Assembly (NCBI RefSeq): GCF_023100845.1 | Contig: NZ_CP095864.1 | Coordinates: 992,001-1,056,000 of the forward strand | Length of the DNA stretch: 64,000 nucleotides | Reading direction: 5' to 3' | Source: Gordonia sp. PP30 | GTDB lineage: Bacteria; Actinomycetota; Actinomycetes; Mycobacteriales; Mycobacteriaceae | Shown: positions 8,554-18,545 of the stretch, piece by piece | Layout: every line of letters starts with the position of its first letter | Numbering within the stretch: position 1 is the first letter of the stretch | Translations under genes and position numbers: made by a program | The notes under the pieces: generated by a model | Database searches by the model: none | What the model saw: only the letters and a program-made list of their open reading frames with translations | What the model was told of the DNA's origin: nothing

Positions 8554-8984
8554 GGGGGTGCCTTTCGACACGGGCCTCCTTCGTCGGCCCGGCACAAGTG
8601 GCGGGACACGGGCCTCCTTCGTCGGCCCGGCTCAAAGGGCGGCGTTTCGACACGGTTCGTCACTGCGTTCCTCACCGGCTCAACGGGCTTGGTCACTGCG
8701 TTCCTCACCGGCTCAACGGGCTTGGGTCACTGCGTTTCTCACCGGCTCAACGGGCTTGGGTCACTGCATTCCTCACCGGTTCAACGGGCTTGGGTCATTG
8801 CATTTCTCACCGGTTCAACGGGCTTGGGTCATTGCATTTCTCACCGGTTCAACGGGCTTGGGTCACTGCGTTCCTCACCGTAAGGGCCCGCTTCGGGTCA
8901 CTGCGTTCCTCGCCGCCGGGGCGGGCTCGGGGTCGACAGCCCCTTGAGCCGCCGGCGAACGAAGTGAGTCGGCGTGTCGAAAGG
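8531..8984. repeat. Intergenic repeat island between pabB and metG
   Basis: About 450 bases without a gene, built from short repeated words. CCTTTCGACACG (8561-8572) reappears inverted as CGTGTCGAAAGG (8973-8984), closing the island with 12-bp inverted ends. GGCGTTTCG[AG]CACGGTTCGT occurs at 8531 and 8641. CACGGGCCTCCTTCGTCGGC occurs at 8571 and 8610. The 34-bp array is in the middle. Actinobacterial genomes often carry intergenic repeats built on TTTCGACACG; this is an unusually long, composite one. Confidence 0.8.
8661..8931. repeat. 34-bp tandem repeat array, eight units
   Basis: Units starting CACTGC or CATTGC begin at 8661, 8694, 8728, 8762, 8796, 8830, 8864 and 8899 (periods 33, 34, 34, 34, 34, 34, 35). 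Within a unit the order is CACTGCGTTCCTCACC, GGCTCAACGG, GCTTGGGT. The first six are nearly identical; the last two diverge in their second half. A period of 34 is not a multiple of 3, so the open frames across it are not protein repeats. There are no unique spacers. Confidence 0.9.
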
Positions 8985-9002
8985 ACCATCGTGACGCGAG
9001 GC

Positions 9003-10544
9003 TCAGTCGGCGGTGGGGAGTTCGACGCGGGGGAAGACCGGTGCAGGCTTGGGCAGCGGGGTGCCCGGAAGCAGGCGCTTGTCGAGCGCGGCGAAGTCGC
9101 GGTCGTCGTCGCCCACGGCGAGCAGGTCGAGGACGGTACCCGTCGCGGTCGGCATCACCGGCTGGGCGAGCAGCGTGACGATGCGGATCACCTCGGCGCA
9201 CACGTACAGCACGGTGGCGGTGCGCTCCAGATCGGTCTTGGCCAGCTTCCACGGCTCCTGCGCGGAGATGTAGCGGTTGGTGTCGGCGAGCGTCGACCAC
9301 AGCGCTTCCAGACCGAGGTGGATCGCCTGGGCGTCGAAGTGTCCCCGGACGGTACCCAGCAGGGTGCCCGCGGCGTCGAGGAGCGCGCGGTCGTCGGCGG
9401 TGAACTCGCCCGGCTCCGGAACGGCCGAGTCGAAGTACTTTCCGATCATGCTCAGCGTGCGCTGCGCCAGATTGCCGTACTCGTTGGCCAGATCGGCGTT
9501 GATCCGGGTGACGATGGCCTCCGTCGAGTACGACCCGTCCTGCCCGTAGCTCACCTCGCGCAGGAAGAAGAAGCGCACCGGGTCGACGCCGAACCGGTCG
9601 ATCAGCGAGTTCGGGTCGATCACGTTGCCGGTCGACTTGCTCATCTTCTCGCCCTTGTTGAACAGGAAGCCGTGCGCGAAGACCCGCTTGGGCAGCTCGA
9701 TCCCCGCGCTCATCAGGAACGCCGGCCAGTACACGCAGTGGAACCGGATGATGTCCTTACCGATGATGTGCAGGTCGGCGGGCCAGTAGCGCGCGAAGGT
9801 CTCGGGGTCGTCGGGGAAGCCCACGCCGGTCAGGTAGTTGGTGAGGGCGTCGACCCAGACGTACATCACGTGGCCGTCGCCGTCCGGGACCGGCACCCCC
9901 CAGTCGAAGGTGGTGCGCGAGACGGACAGGTCGTTCAGGCCGCCGGCGACGAAGCTCGCCACCTCGTTGCGGCGCACGTCCGGCCCGATGAACTCGGGAT
10001 GCTCGGTGTACAGCGCCAGCAACTTGTCCTGATAGGCCGAGAGCCGGAAGAAGTAGGTCTGCTCCTCCGTCCAGGTCAGCACGTGCCCGTTCTCGACGGC
10101 GACGCGGTTGCCGTCGTCGTCGACCCGGGTGTCGTCCTCGACTACGAAGGTCTCGTCGCGGACGTCGTACCAGCCCGAATAGGAGTCGAGGTAGATGTCC
10201 CCGGCGTCGACCATGCGCTGCCAGATGGCCTGGCTGGCGCGGTGGTGGTCGTCGTCGGTGGTGCGGATGAAGCGGTCGAACGACGACCCGAGTCGCTCCT
10301 GCAGGTCCTGGAAGCGGTCCGAGTTGCGGCGCGCGAGTTCGGCGGTGCCGATGCCTTCCTTCTCGGCCGTCTGCTGCATCTTCTGGCCGTGCTCATCGGT
10401 GCCGGTGAGGAACCGGACGTCGTAGCCGTCGAGCCGCTTGAACCGGGCCAGCGCATCCGCCGAGATGTACTCGTAGGCGTGCCCGATGTGCGGCACACCG
10501 TTCGGGTAGGCGATGGCGGTGGTGATGTAGAAGGGGGGTCGCAT
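9003..10544 (-). CDS. metG: Methionyl-tRNA synthetase
   Basis: A 513-residue class I synthetase that charges tRNA-Met. The HIGH box is seen as HIGHAYEY (about residue 20), followed by [11 protein letters not shown] and the KMSKS loop in [14 protein letters not shown]; a helical anticodon-binding domain forms the C-terminal 150 residues. The zinc-knuckle cysteines of the E. coli enzyme are absent ([11 protein letters not shown] here), marking the short zinc-free actinobacterial type. ATG 10542-10544 lies 10 bases after TAATCT, a probable -10 box at the end of the preceding gene. Its neighbours pmt, rsmI and tatD match the mycobacterial order. Confidence 0.96.
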   Translation of the reverse strand: MRPPFYITTAIAYPNGVPHIGHAYEYISADALARFKRLDGYDVRFLTGTDEHGQKMQQTAEKEGIGTAELARRNSDRFQDLQERLGSSFDRFIRTTDDDHHRASQAIWQRMVDAGDIYLDSYSGWYDVRDETFVVEDDTRVDDDGNRVAVENGHVLTWTEEQTYFFRLSAYQDKLLALYTEHPEFIGPDVRRNEVASFVAGGLNDLSVSRTTFDWGVPVPDGDGHVMYVWVDALTNYLTGVGFPDDPETFARYWPADLHIIGKDIIRFHCVYWPAFLMSAGIELPKRVFAHGFLFNKGEKMSKSTGNVIDPNSLIDRFGVDPVRFFFLREVSYGQDGSYSTEAIVTRINADLANEYGNLAQRTLSMIGKYFDSAVPEPGEFTADDRALLDAAGTLLGTVRGHFDAQAIHLGLEALWSTLADTNRYISAQEPWKLAKTDLERTATVLYVCAEVIRIVTLLAQPVMPTATGTVLDLLAVGDDDRDFAALDKRLLPGTPLPKPAPVFPRVELPTAD

Positions 10545-10557
10545 AGTGCGTCACAGA

Positions 10558-12972
10558 TTACCGGCGGTAGGGGGCGCAGGCGATCGGCGGCTCCGGCGGC
10601 GTGCCCGGCTCGATCGCCGGGATCGGCTTGGTCACCGGAACATCGCTCAGCGTGAACCGTTCACCGAAGTGCGCCAGCTCGATCGGCGGGCCGTCGAGCA
10701 GCCGGTACGTGGCCTGGTCGGTGTCGACCGCGACGACGATCCGCGACTCCCGGATCAGCATCCGGAACGACATGTAGTTCAGCCGGGACGGCAGCCGCGG
10801 CGCGAAGGTGATGTTGCCGCCGAAGTCGCGCATCCCGCCGAAACCGGCGACGCAGTCGGTCCAGGCGCCGGCCAGCGCCGCGATGTGCAGGCCCGACGAC
10901 ACGTTGTTGTGCAGGTCGTGCAGATCGGTGAACACCGACTCGCACATCAGGTCGTAGGCCAGATCCAGGTAGCCGACCTCCGCGGCGGCCACGGCCTCGC
11001 AGCACGCCGACAGCGACGAGTCGCGCACGGTGATCGGGTAGTAGTAGTCGAACACCGCGCGCTTCTCCTCGGCGGTGAAGCTGTCGCCGAAGAGATAGGT
11101 CGCGAACACCAGATCGGCCTGCTTCACCACCTGCTTGCGGTACAGGTCGAAGTACGGGTAGTTGAGCAGCAGCGGGTACTTGTCGCGGGAGGCCTCGAAA
11201 TCCCACTCGTCGAGCAGGGTGAAGGCCTCGCACTGCTGATGCACGCCGTGCGCCTCGTCGTACGGGATGGTCATGTGATCGGCGCACGACGCCCAGAACG
11301 TCACCTCGTCGTCGGTCACGCCGAGTTCCCGGGCCACCGACGGCTGCCGGTGCACGACGGCCACCGCGTCCCGAAGCGCTTGCTGCGCAGCGAGATTGGT
11401 GAACACGTTGTTGTTGACGATGGCGGTGTACTCGTCCGGTCCGGTGACCCCGTCGATGCGGAAGCGGCCGGCCGTGTCGTGGTGGCCGAAGCCGGCGAAG
11501 AAGCGGGCGATCTCCACGAGCAGTTCCACGCCGCACTCGACCTCGAAGGCCTCGTCGTTGGTGGCGCGCAGATAGCGGCCCGTCGCGTTGGCGATGTCCG
11601 CGGACACATGCACGCCCGCGGTGCCCGCCGGCCAGTAGCCCGAACACTCGTCGCCGTCGATGGTGCGCCACGGGAACATGGCGCCGTGCTGGGCGAGTTC
11701 GGCGGCGCGGGCCTTGGCCTTGTCGAGCGTAGCGTGCCGCCAGCGCAGTTCCTCGCCGGCCGCGCCGGGCACCGTGTAGGTGAGCATCGGCAGCACGAAG
11801 CTCTCGGTGTCCCAGAACGTGTGGCCGTCGTAGCCGGGGCCGGTGAGCCCCTTCGCCGGGATCTGCCGGGACTGGCCGCGGGCGCCGGCCTGCAGCACGT
11901 GGAACAGGGAGAACCGGATCGCCTGCTGCAATTCGGGGTCGCCGTCGATCTCGATGTCGGCATCGCGCCAGAACTCGTCGAGGAACTCGGCCTGCTCGGC
12001 CTTCAGCGCATCCCAGCCGGTCTCGGCCGCCATCGCGAGGGCGGCCTCGGCCTGGGCGCGGAGCGCGGGGACCGAGCGCCGCGCCGACCAGCCGTAGGCG
12101 ACGTACTTGGTCAGCACCAGCTTGCTGCCCTGCGGGACGGCCGCCGCGACCGTCATCCGGGCCAGGTCGCCGTCGGCCCGCACGAAGACGTCGGCGTTGC
12201 CGGGCACATCGAGTTCGTGACCCATCGCCGCGGCCACCGTCAGACCCGAACGCTTGGTGTGGTGCACCAGGACCGCCGCGGTCCCCTCGCAGTCGGCCAG
12301 CGCCGGGACCAGCGGCGCGTCGAGCGCGGCGGCCAGCCGGGGGTCGTTGCCGGGGAGCGGCACCGGCTCGTTGGCCAGCAGATCGGATTGCAGCACCAGT
12401 TTCATGTCCTCGCCGATCGGCTCCACCTCGTAGCGGGTGGCGACGATGGTCCGCTTGGTGAAACTCACCAGCCGTTCGCTGCGGATGCGGACGGTGCGCC
12501 CGGTCGGCGACGTCCACAGCGTGCTGCGCCGCAGCGTGCCGGTGCGGAAGTCGAGGACCCGCTCGTGATCGACGGTCCGCCCGTAGCGCAGATCCATCGG
12601 CTCGTCCTCCACCAGCAGGCGGATGATCTTGCCGTCGGTCACGTTGACCACGGTCTGCCCGGACTCGGGATAGCCGTAGCCGCTCTCCGCGTACGGCAGG
12701 TCGCGGGCCTCGAAGAAGCCGTTGAGGTAGGTGCCCGGCTGTTCCACCGGCTCACCCTCCTCGAAGGTGCCGCGCAGCCCGATGTGGCCGTTGGACAGCG
12801 CGAACAGCGTCTCGGTCCGGCCGATCATGTCGACGTCCATCCCGCGCCAGCACAGCTGCCAGGGATTGATGTCGAAACCGTGCACCGGGTGGACGCCGTG
12901 CTGCGGGACGTTCGTCGGGTCGGTGTGGCTGGCGGTGTCGCCGTGCGTGCTGTGGGTCGGGGTGTCGACCAT
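10558..12972 (-). CDS. Glycoside hydrolase family 65 phosphorylase (maltose/trehalose/kojibiose type)
   Basis: An 804-residue cytoplasmic enzyme with the GH65 layout: N-terminal beta-sandwich, (alpha/alpha)6 barrel from about residue 320, and a C-terminal beta domain. The barrel carries FWDTESFVLPM and the catalytic acid Glu in TGPDEYTAIVNNN. These enzymes phosphorolyse alpha-glucosidic disaccharides to beta-glucose 1-phosphate and a sugar. The next gene upstream is a beta-phosphoglucomutase, which converts that product to glucose 6-phosphate, so phosphorolysis is more likely than hydrolysis. ATG 12970 follows an AGGAGG site and comes 16 bases after the mutase stop. Which disaccharide is used cannot be decided by eye. 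Confidence 0.88.
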   Translation of the reverse strand: MVDTPTHSTHGDTASHTDPTNVPQHGVHPVHGFDINPWQLCWRGMDVDMIGRTETLFALSNGHIGLRGTFEEGEPVEQPGTYLNGFFEARDLPYAESGYGYPESGQTVVNVTDGKIIRLLVEDEPMDLRYGRTVDHERVLDFRTGTLRRSTLWTSPTGRTVRIRSERLVSFTKRTIVATRYEVEPIGEDMKLVLQSDLLANEPVPLPGNDPRLAAALDAPLVPALADCEGTAAVLVHHTKRSGLTVAAAMGHELDVPGNADVFVRADGDLARMTVAAAVPQGSKLVLTKYVAYGWSARRSVPALRAQAEAALAMAAETGWDALKAEQAEFLDEFWRDADIEIDGDPELQQAIRFSLFHVLQAGARGQSRQIPAKGLTGPGYDGHTFWDTESFVLPMLTYTVPGAAGEELRWRHATLDKAKARAAELAQHGAMFPWRTIDGDECSGYWPAGTAGVHVSADIANATGRYLRATNDEAFEVECGVELLVEIARFFAGFGHHDTAGRFRIDGVTGPDEYTAIVNNNVFTNLAAQQALRDAVAVVHRQPSVARELGVTDDEVTFWASCADHMTIPYDEAHGVHQQCEAFTLLDEWDFEASRDKYPLLLNYPYFDLYRKQVVKQADLVFATYLFGDSFTAEEKRAVFDYYYPITVRDSSLSACCEAVAAAEVGYLDLAYDLMCESVFTDLHDLHNNVSSGLHIAALAGAWTDCVAGFGGMRDFGGNITFAPRLPSRLNYMSFRMLIRESRIVVAVDTDQATYRLLDGPPIELAHFGERFTLSDVPVTKPIPAIEPGTPPEPPIACAPYRR

Positions 12973-12988
12973 GGGACAGGCCTCCTGG

Positions 12989-13687
12989 CTACTCGGAGAG
13001 AAGGTCGTGGAGATCGTCGACGACGACGTCGGCGCCGGCTGCTCGCATCGCGTCGGCCTGGGTGCCGCCCACGCGATCGATCCCGACAACGTAGCCGAAG
13101 TGCCCGGCGGCGCCCGCCTGGACCCCCGAGATGGCGTCCTCGAACACGGCGGCCTGTTCCGGAGGCACCCCCATCAGTTCGGCGCCGCGCAGGTACGAGT
13201 CGGGCGCGGGCTTGCCGTTCAGTCCCTCGGCGACGATGGTGTTGCCGTCCACCCGTTGTTCCACGTAGCCGGTCAGCCCCGCCGCGTCGAGCACGGGCGC
13301 GCCGTTCTTGCTGGAGGTCACCACCGCGATACGCAGCCCCGCCGCGCGTGCCGCGTCGAGGTAGCGCACCGAACCCGGGTAGGGCGTCACTCCGTCGCGC
13401 TCCAGGCTCGCGATGAAGGCGGCGTTCTTGCTGTCCGCGATCTGGTCGACCACGGCGTCGTCGACCGTGATGTTCCGGGACGCCAGGAAGCTCCGAACGC
13501 CGTCGATGCGGGGGCGGCCGTCGACGTAGTCGAGGTAGTGCTGATCGGTGAACGGTGCGCCGCCGCGCGGTCGCAGGAAATCGTTGAACGCATCCCGCCA
13601 GGCGGTCATATGCAGCGTCGCGGTCGTGGTGAGCACACCGTCCAGATCGAAGAGCAGGACGGTGATCGCAGGTGGTAGTCCGAGCAC
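12989..13687 (-). CDS. pgmB: Beta-phosphoglucomutase-family HAD phosphatase
   Basis: A HAD-superfamily protein of 232 residues (GTG 13685-13687). It has the nucleophile motif DLDGVLTTTATLH (the catalytic pair is Asp-Leu-Asp), motif II VVTSSKNG, the Lys of motif III in GLNGKPAPDSYL and motif IV VFEDAISGVQAG, with a helical cap after motif I, as in beta-phosphoglucomutase. It converts beta-glucose 1-phosphate to glucose 6-phosphate and forms a two-gene operon with the GH65 gene, a known functional pairing. GTG 13706 in the same frame would add 7 residues; the shorter start is preferred because TAGCGT lies 8 bases before it. Confidence 0.85.
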   Translation of the reverse strand: MLGLPPAITVLLFDLDGVLTTTATLHMTAWRDAFNDFLRPRGGAPFTDQHYLDYVDGRPRIDGVRSFLASRNITVDDAVVDQIADSKNAAFIASLERDGVTPYPGSVRYLDAARAAGLRIAVVTSSKNGAPVLDAAGLTGYVEQRVDGNTIVAEGLNGKPAPDSYLRGAELMGVPPEQAAVFEDAISGVQAGAAGHFGYVVGIDRVGGTQADAMRAAGADVVVDDLHDLLSE

Positions 13688-13728
13688 AATCGGAAACGCT
13701 ACCCGCACCCGATACGCTGTGCCGGGTG
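13685..13728. promoter_or_regulatory. Interlocked divergent leaderless promoters of pgmB and the PhzF gene
   Basis: TAGCGT on the minus strand (13696-13701) is 8 bases before the pgmB GTG, and TACGCT on the plus strand (13713-13718) is 7 bases before the PhzF GTG. The -10 boxes are 11 bp apart and the start codons 38 bp apart, the same design as the pmt/rsmI pair. Confidence 0.5.
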
Positions 13729-14592
13729 ACGCAGCGGCGATTCTTTCAAGTGGATGTGTTCGGTGACGGACCGGCGAGTGGCAACCCGGTCGCGGTGGTC
13801 TGCGATGCGGCTGACCTGACCGACGACGAGATGGCGCGCTTCGCGCGCTGGACCAACCTGTCGGAGACCACGTTCGTGCTGCCGCCGACCGCGGACGGGG
13901 CCGACTACCGGCTGCGGATCTTCACTCCCGGTGGCGAACTGCCGTTCGCCGGACACCCCACCCTCGGCTCGGCGCATGCCTGGCTGGCGGCCGGCGGGAT
14001 CCCGCGCCGCCGGGGCTCCGAGGGCGCCGACCTGGTGCAGGAATGCGGCATCGGGTTGGTCACCGTGCGCCGCGAGGCTGCCGCCGATCGTTATGCGTTC
14101 GTCGCACCGCCGCTGACTCGCGGCGGCCCGGTCGCCGCCGCCGATCTCGACCGCGTGCGCGCTGCCCTGGGCCTGCGGCCGTCGGACGTGGTGGCCGCGA
14201 ACTGGGTCAGCAACGGTCCGCCGTGGCTGGCGCTGCTGCTCGACGACGGCCAGACCGTCCTGGATCTGCGCCCGGACATGAGTGCGCTGGGTCCGGACGA
14301 CTTCGTCGGCGTGGTCGGGCCGTGGCGGGCGGGCGCCGGTCCGGGCGGCGTCGACTACGAGGTGCGCGCCTTCATCCCCGGCGTCGGCGTGCCGGAGGAC
14401 CCGGTCACCGGCAGCCTCAATGCCGGGATCGCGGTCTGGCTGCGCGGTGTCGGGCTGGTTCCGTCGTCGTACGTGGCCGCCCAGGGGACGGCGCTCGGCC
14501 GCACCGGCCGGGTGAGCGTGCGAGACGACGGCGAGCAGATCTGGATCGGCGGGCGGTGTGCGTCGGTGATCGCCGGGACGGTCGACCTGTGA
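13726..14592 (+). CDS. PhzF-family isomerase/epimerase-like protein
   Basis: A 288-residue protein with the two-lobed diaminopimelate-epimerase-like fold of PhzF. It has the opening FFQVDVFGDGPASGNPVAVV, the catalytic Glu in LSETTFVLPP, the PGGELPFAGHPTLGSAHAW motif, and in the second lobe PEDPVTGSLNAGIAVWL. In phenazine producers PhzF isomerises trans-2,3-dihydro-3-hydroxyanthranilate, but no other phz gene is present, so the substrate here is unknown. Its stop overlaps the tatD start by 4 bases (GTGA), so the two are translationally coupled. Confidence 0.85.
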   Translation: MTQRRFFQVDVFGDGPASGNPVAVVCDAADLTDDEMARFARWTNLSETTFVLPPTADGADYRLRIFTPGGELPFAGHPTLGSAHAWLAAGGIPRRRGSEGADLVQECGIGLVTVRREAAADRYAFVAPPLTRGGPVAAADLDRVRAALGLRPSDVVAANWVSNGPPWLALLLDDGQTVLDLRPDMSALGPDDFVGVVGPWRAGAGPGGVDYEVRAFIPGVGVPEDPVTGSLNAGIAVWLRGVGLVPSSYVAAQGTALGRTGRVSVRDDGEQIWIGGRCASVIAGTVDL

Positions 14593-15467
14593 GCGACGAG
14601 AGCAAGGAGATGTCGGCCAAGGAGATCAAGCGCCGCAAGCGCCGGGAGCCGCCGCCGGATCCGGAACCGCTGCCCGGGCTGGTCGACGCGCACACCCACC
14701 TCGCGTCGTGCGGCGGGCGGACCGCCGAGTCCGTCGCCGAGATCATGGATCACGCCGAGCGGGCCGGTGTGGAGCAGGTGGTGACCGTCGCCGACGACAT
14801 GGTCGACGCCCGCTGGGCGGTGGCCGCCGCGCACTGGGACCCGCGGGTCTTCGCGGCCGTCGGCCTGCACCCGACCCATGCGGCGGACCTGGACGACGCG
14901 GCGCGCGCCGAACTGGAGACGATGGCGGCTGACCCGCGAGTCGTCGCGATCGGCGAGACCGGCCTCGACTACTACTGGACGGTGCATTCGGACACCTGCG
15001 CCGATCCGGCCACCCAGAAGGACGTCTTCGCCTGGCACATCGACCTGGCCAAGCGGTCGGGCAAGCCGCTGATGATCCACAACCGGGACGCCGACCGCGA
15101 CCTGCTCGACGTGCTCGCGGCCGAGGGTTCGCCGGAGACGGTGATCATGCACTGCTTCTCCGGGGATGTGCCGATCGCCCGCGAATGCATCGACCGCGGC
15201 TACCTGCTGAGCTTTTCCGGGACTGTGACGTTCGTCAACGCGGGTGAGCTGCGGCAGGCCGCGTCACTCACCCCGGACGAGCAGATCCTGGTGGAGACCG
15301 ACGCACCGTTCCTCACCCCGCATCCCTACCGTGGCCAGCCGAATCAGTCGTATTGCGTGCCGTACACGGCCCGGTGTCTGGCGGATGTCCGGGGCGTATC
15401 GCCCGAACGGATGGCCCAGATCCTGGGGGCCAACGCCCGACGGGCGTACGGGATGCCGTTGCGGTAA
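14589..15467 (+). CDS. tatD: TatD-family metal-dependent hydrolase/DNase
   Basis: A 292-residue TIM-barrel amidohydrolase. Metal-binding and catalytic motifs are intact: LVDAHTHLA (His-x-His), GETGLDYY (Glu), MIHNRDADRD (His), MHCFSG (His) and ETDAPFLTPHPYRG (Asp). TatD proteins are 3'-5' exonucleases of DNA repair and turnover. The first 30 residues are charged (KEIKRRKRREPPP) and precede the barrel. It lies upstream of rpfB as in mycobacteria (Rv1008-Rv1009). Confidence 0.92.
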   Translation: MSDESKEMSAKEIKRRKRREPPPDPEPLPGLVDAHTHLASCGGRTAESVAEIMDHAERAGVEQVVTVADDMVDARWAVAAAHWDPRVFAAVGLHPTHAADLDDAARAELETMAADPRVVAIGETGLDYYWTVHSDTCADPATQKDVFAWHIDLAKRSGKPLMIHNRDADRDLLDVLAAEGSPETVIMHCFSGDVPIARECIDRGYLLSFSGTVTFVNAGELRQAASLTPDEQILVETDAPFLTPHPYRGQPNQSYCVPYTARCLADVRGVSPERMAQILGANARRAYGMPLR

Positions 15468-15508
15468 CGACGGTCTGTTCGTTACCGTACTGTGATCCCT
15501 TTTCGGGG

Positions 15509-15531
15509 GCCCGCCGGTCGGGACGGCGGGC
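15509..15531 (+). terminator. Hairpin in the rpfB leader
   Basis: GCCCGCCG (15509-15516) pairs perfectly with CGGCGGGC (15524-15531) around a 7-base loop. It lies after the tatD stop and 26 bases before the rpfB start, with no U-run behind it. It could end tatD transcription or act as an attenuator of the rpfB-ksgA-ispE unit. A TACTGT box at 15488 could start a leader containing it. Confidence 0.55.
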
Positions 15532-15550
15532 TTGAGTGGTAAGCAGGTAG

Positions 15551-16669
<1,119 letters not shown>

Positions 16670-16691
16670 CACGGTTTGACACAATGCTCTG

Positions 16692-17576
16692 GTGAGTGAC
16701 ATAGCGGGCGTTCGGCTCCTCGGCCCGGGGCAGATCCGCGGCCTGGCCGCCGAACTCGGCGTCCGGCCCACCAAGCAGCTCGGCCAGAACTTCGTGCACG
16801 ACGCCAACACGGTGCGCCGTATCGTCGCCACCTCCGGGGTCGGCCCCGACGACGTGGTGCTCGAGGTGGGCCCGGGTCTCGGTTCGCTGACGCTGGCACT
16901 GCTGGAGACCGCGGGCCGGGTGGTCGCCGTCGAGATCGATCCCGTGCTCGCCGCGCGTCTGCCGCGGACCATCGCCGAGTTCGCCCCCGGGCGGGCCGCC
17001 GACTTCGACGTGGTGACCGCCGACGCGATGACGGTGCTGCCCGCCGACCTCCCCGTGACGCCGACCGCGCTGGTGGCGAACCTGCCGTACAACGTCGCCG
17101 TGCCGGTGATCCTGCACCTGATGACGCACTTCCCGACGCTGCGCACCGTGCTGGTGATGGTGCAGGCCGAGGTCGCCGACCGGCTCGCCGCCGGCCCCGG
17201 GGGCCGTATCTACGGGGTGCCGAGCGTCAAGGCGCGCTACTTCGGCGACGTCAAACGCGCCGGGGCGATCGGCCGCAACGTGTTCTGGCCGGAACCGAAG
17301 ATCGAGTCGGGGCTGGTGCGGATCGACCGGCGGGATCCGTTCGGCACCGACGAGGCGCAGCGGGCGGCGACCTTCGCCGTCATCGACGCCGCGTTCGCAC
17401 AACGCCGCAAGACCATGCGTTCGGCGCTGGCCGGCTGGGCCGGCGGCGCCCCGCGCGCGGAGGAACTGCTGCGCGAGGCCGGCATCGATCCCGGAATCCG
17501 GGGCGAGCGGCTCGACGTCGCCGATTTCGTCCGGCTGGCGCGGGCGGCGGGCACCGATCCGGTGGCGACGCGATGA
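16692..17576 (+). CDS. ksgA: 16S rRNA (adenine1518/1519-N6)-dimethyltransferase
   Basis: A 294-residue SAM-dependent dimethyltransferase (RsmA/KsgA) acting late in 30S assembly. Seen are [10 protein letters not shown] at the start, the SAM site [20 protein letters not shown], and the catalytic [10 protein letters not shown], followed by a C-terminal helical domain with [15 protein letters not shown] 16692 lies 22 bases after the rpfB stop; a CACAAT box 6 bases before it could also start a separate leaderless transcript. Its stop overlaps the ispE start (ATGA). Confidence 0.96.
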   Translation: MSDIAGVRLLGPGQIRGLAAELGVRPTKQLGQNFVHDANTVRRIVATSGVGPDDVVLEVGPGLGSLTLALLETAGRVVAVEIDPVLAARLPRTIAEFAPGRAADFDVVTADAMTVLPADLPVTPTALVANLPYNVAVPVILHLMTHFPTLRTVLVMVQAEVADRLAAGPGGRIYGVPSVKARYFGDVKRAGAIGRNVFWPEPKIESGLVRIDRRDPFGTDEAQRAATFAVIDAAFAQRRKTMRSALAGWAGGAPRAEELLREAGIDPGIRGERLDVADFVRLARAAGTDPVATR

Positions 17577-18490
17577 TGGGCGGCGCGACGGCGCGCGTCC
17601 CGGCCAAGATCAACCTGCACCTCGGGGTGGGCCCGCTCCGCGAGGACGGCTACCACGAACTGAACACCGTCTTCTGCGCGCTCTCGCTGTACGACGACGT
17701 GACCGTGCGCGCCGCCGACGAGTTCTCGGTGACCGTGCGTGGCGAAGGTCAGCACGACGTGCCCTCCGACGCCACCAATCTCGCGGCCCGCGCGGTCGCG
17801 GCGATCGCCGAATACGCCCAGGTGCCCGACCCGCAGGTGGCCATCGAGATCGAGAAGCAGATCCCCGTCGCCGGAGGCATGGCCGGCGGCAGCGCGGATG
17901 CGGCCGGGGCACTGCTGGCCGCCGCGCGGCTGTGGCGGCTGGATCTGGACCGCGAGGAACTGCACGACCTCGCCGCGAGCCTGGGCAGCGATGTGCCGTT
18001 CAGCCTTCTCGGCGGCGCGGCCCTCGGTACCAACCGCGGTGAAGAACTGCTGCCGGTGCTGCACCGCGGCGAACTGCACTGGGTGATCGTGGCGGCGAAG
18101 GGCGGGCTCTCCACCCCGGCCGTCTACCACGAACTCGATCGGCTCCGGGCCGGGCGCGGGGAGACGGTGCCGCCGCCGGAGCGGCCCGACGAACTCATCG
18201 TGGCGCTCGCCTCCGGTGACGTGCACGCGGTGGCGCCGCTACTGCACAACGATTTGCAGCCGGCCGCGCTCTCCCTGCAGCCGCGGCTGCGGCGGACCCT
18301 GCGCGCCGGCGGTGAGGCCGGTGCACTCGCCGGGATCGTCTCCGGCTCGGGCCCGACCTGCGTGTTCCTGTGCGACGGCGAGGACGCCGCCATCTCGGTG
18401 GCGACCGAGTTGTCCGGGCTGGGCGTCGCCAAGGCGGTGCGCACCGCGCACGGGCCGGTCCCGGGCGCGCGCCTCATCCCGGCGCACTGA
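17573..18490 (+). CDS. ispE: 4-diphosphocytidyl-2-C-methyl-D-erythritol kinase
   Basis: A 305-residue GHMP kinase that phosphorylates CDP-methylerythritol in the MEP pathway of isoprenoid synthesis. Motifs are [12 protein letters not shown] (active-site Lys), [10 protein letters not shown], the ATP-binding glycine loop [29 protein letters not shown] (catalytic Asp) and the late [10 protein letters not shown]. Start and length match Rv1011. It overlaps ksgA by 4 bases and is the last gene of the rpfB-ksgA-ispE unit. Confidence 0.96.
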   Translation: MMGGATARVPAKINLHLGVGPLREDGYHELNTVFCALSLYDDVTVRAADEFSVTVRGEGQHDVPSDATNLAARAVAAIAEYAQVPDPQVAIEIEKQIPVAGGMAGGSADAAGALLAAARLWRLDLDREELHDLAASLGSDVPFSLLGGAALGTNRGEELLPVLHRGELHWVIVAAKGGLSTPAVYHELDRLRAGRGETVPPPERPDELIVALASGDVHAVAPLLHNDLQPAALSLQPRLRRTLRAGGEAGALAGIVSGSGPTCVFLCDGEDAAISVATELSGLGVAKAVRTAHGPVPGARLIPAH

Positions 18491-18502
18491 CCGCCGCATT
18501 CC

Positions 18503-18535
18503 CTGCTTGACGAAACGATCTGCTTGACGAAACGA
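18503..18535 (+). repeat. 16-bp tandem duplication before the ABC-F gene
   Basis: CTGCTTGACGAAACGA occurs at 18503-18518 and again, without a mismatch, at 18520-18535, separated by one base, in the 55-base gap between ispE and the ABC-F gene. The copy nearer the gene ends just before the GGAG of the ribosome binding site. Confidence 0.8.
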
Positions 18536-18545
18536 ATGGAGAACC

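Noticed and set aside
8661..8931. CRISPR array
   Set aside because: The 34-bp units are joined directly with no unique spacers, and no cas gene is in the window.
8598..10655. Long plus-strand open frame (685 codons) over the repeat island and metG
   Set aside because: It is antisense to a certain metG gene, has Arg/Gly/Asp-rich shadow composition and begins in non-coding repeats.
10546..13416. Plus-strand open frame of 956 codons
   Set aside because: It is a GC-rich shadow antisense to the GH65 phosphorylase and pgmB, with no recognisable motif.
13726..14592. Phenazine biosynthesis locus
   Set aside because: Only a PhzF-like gene is present; PhzF homologues are widespread outside phenazine producers.
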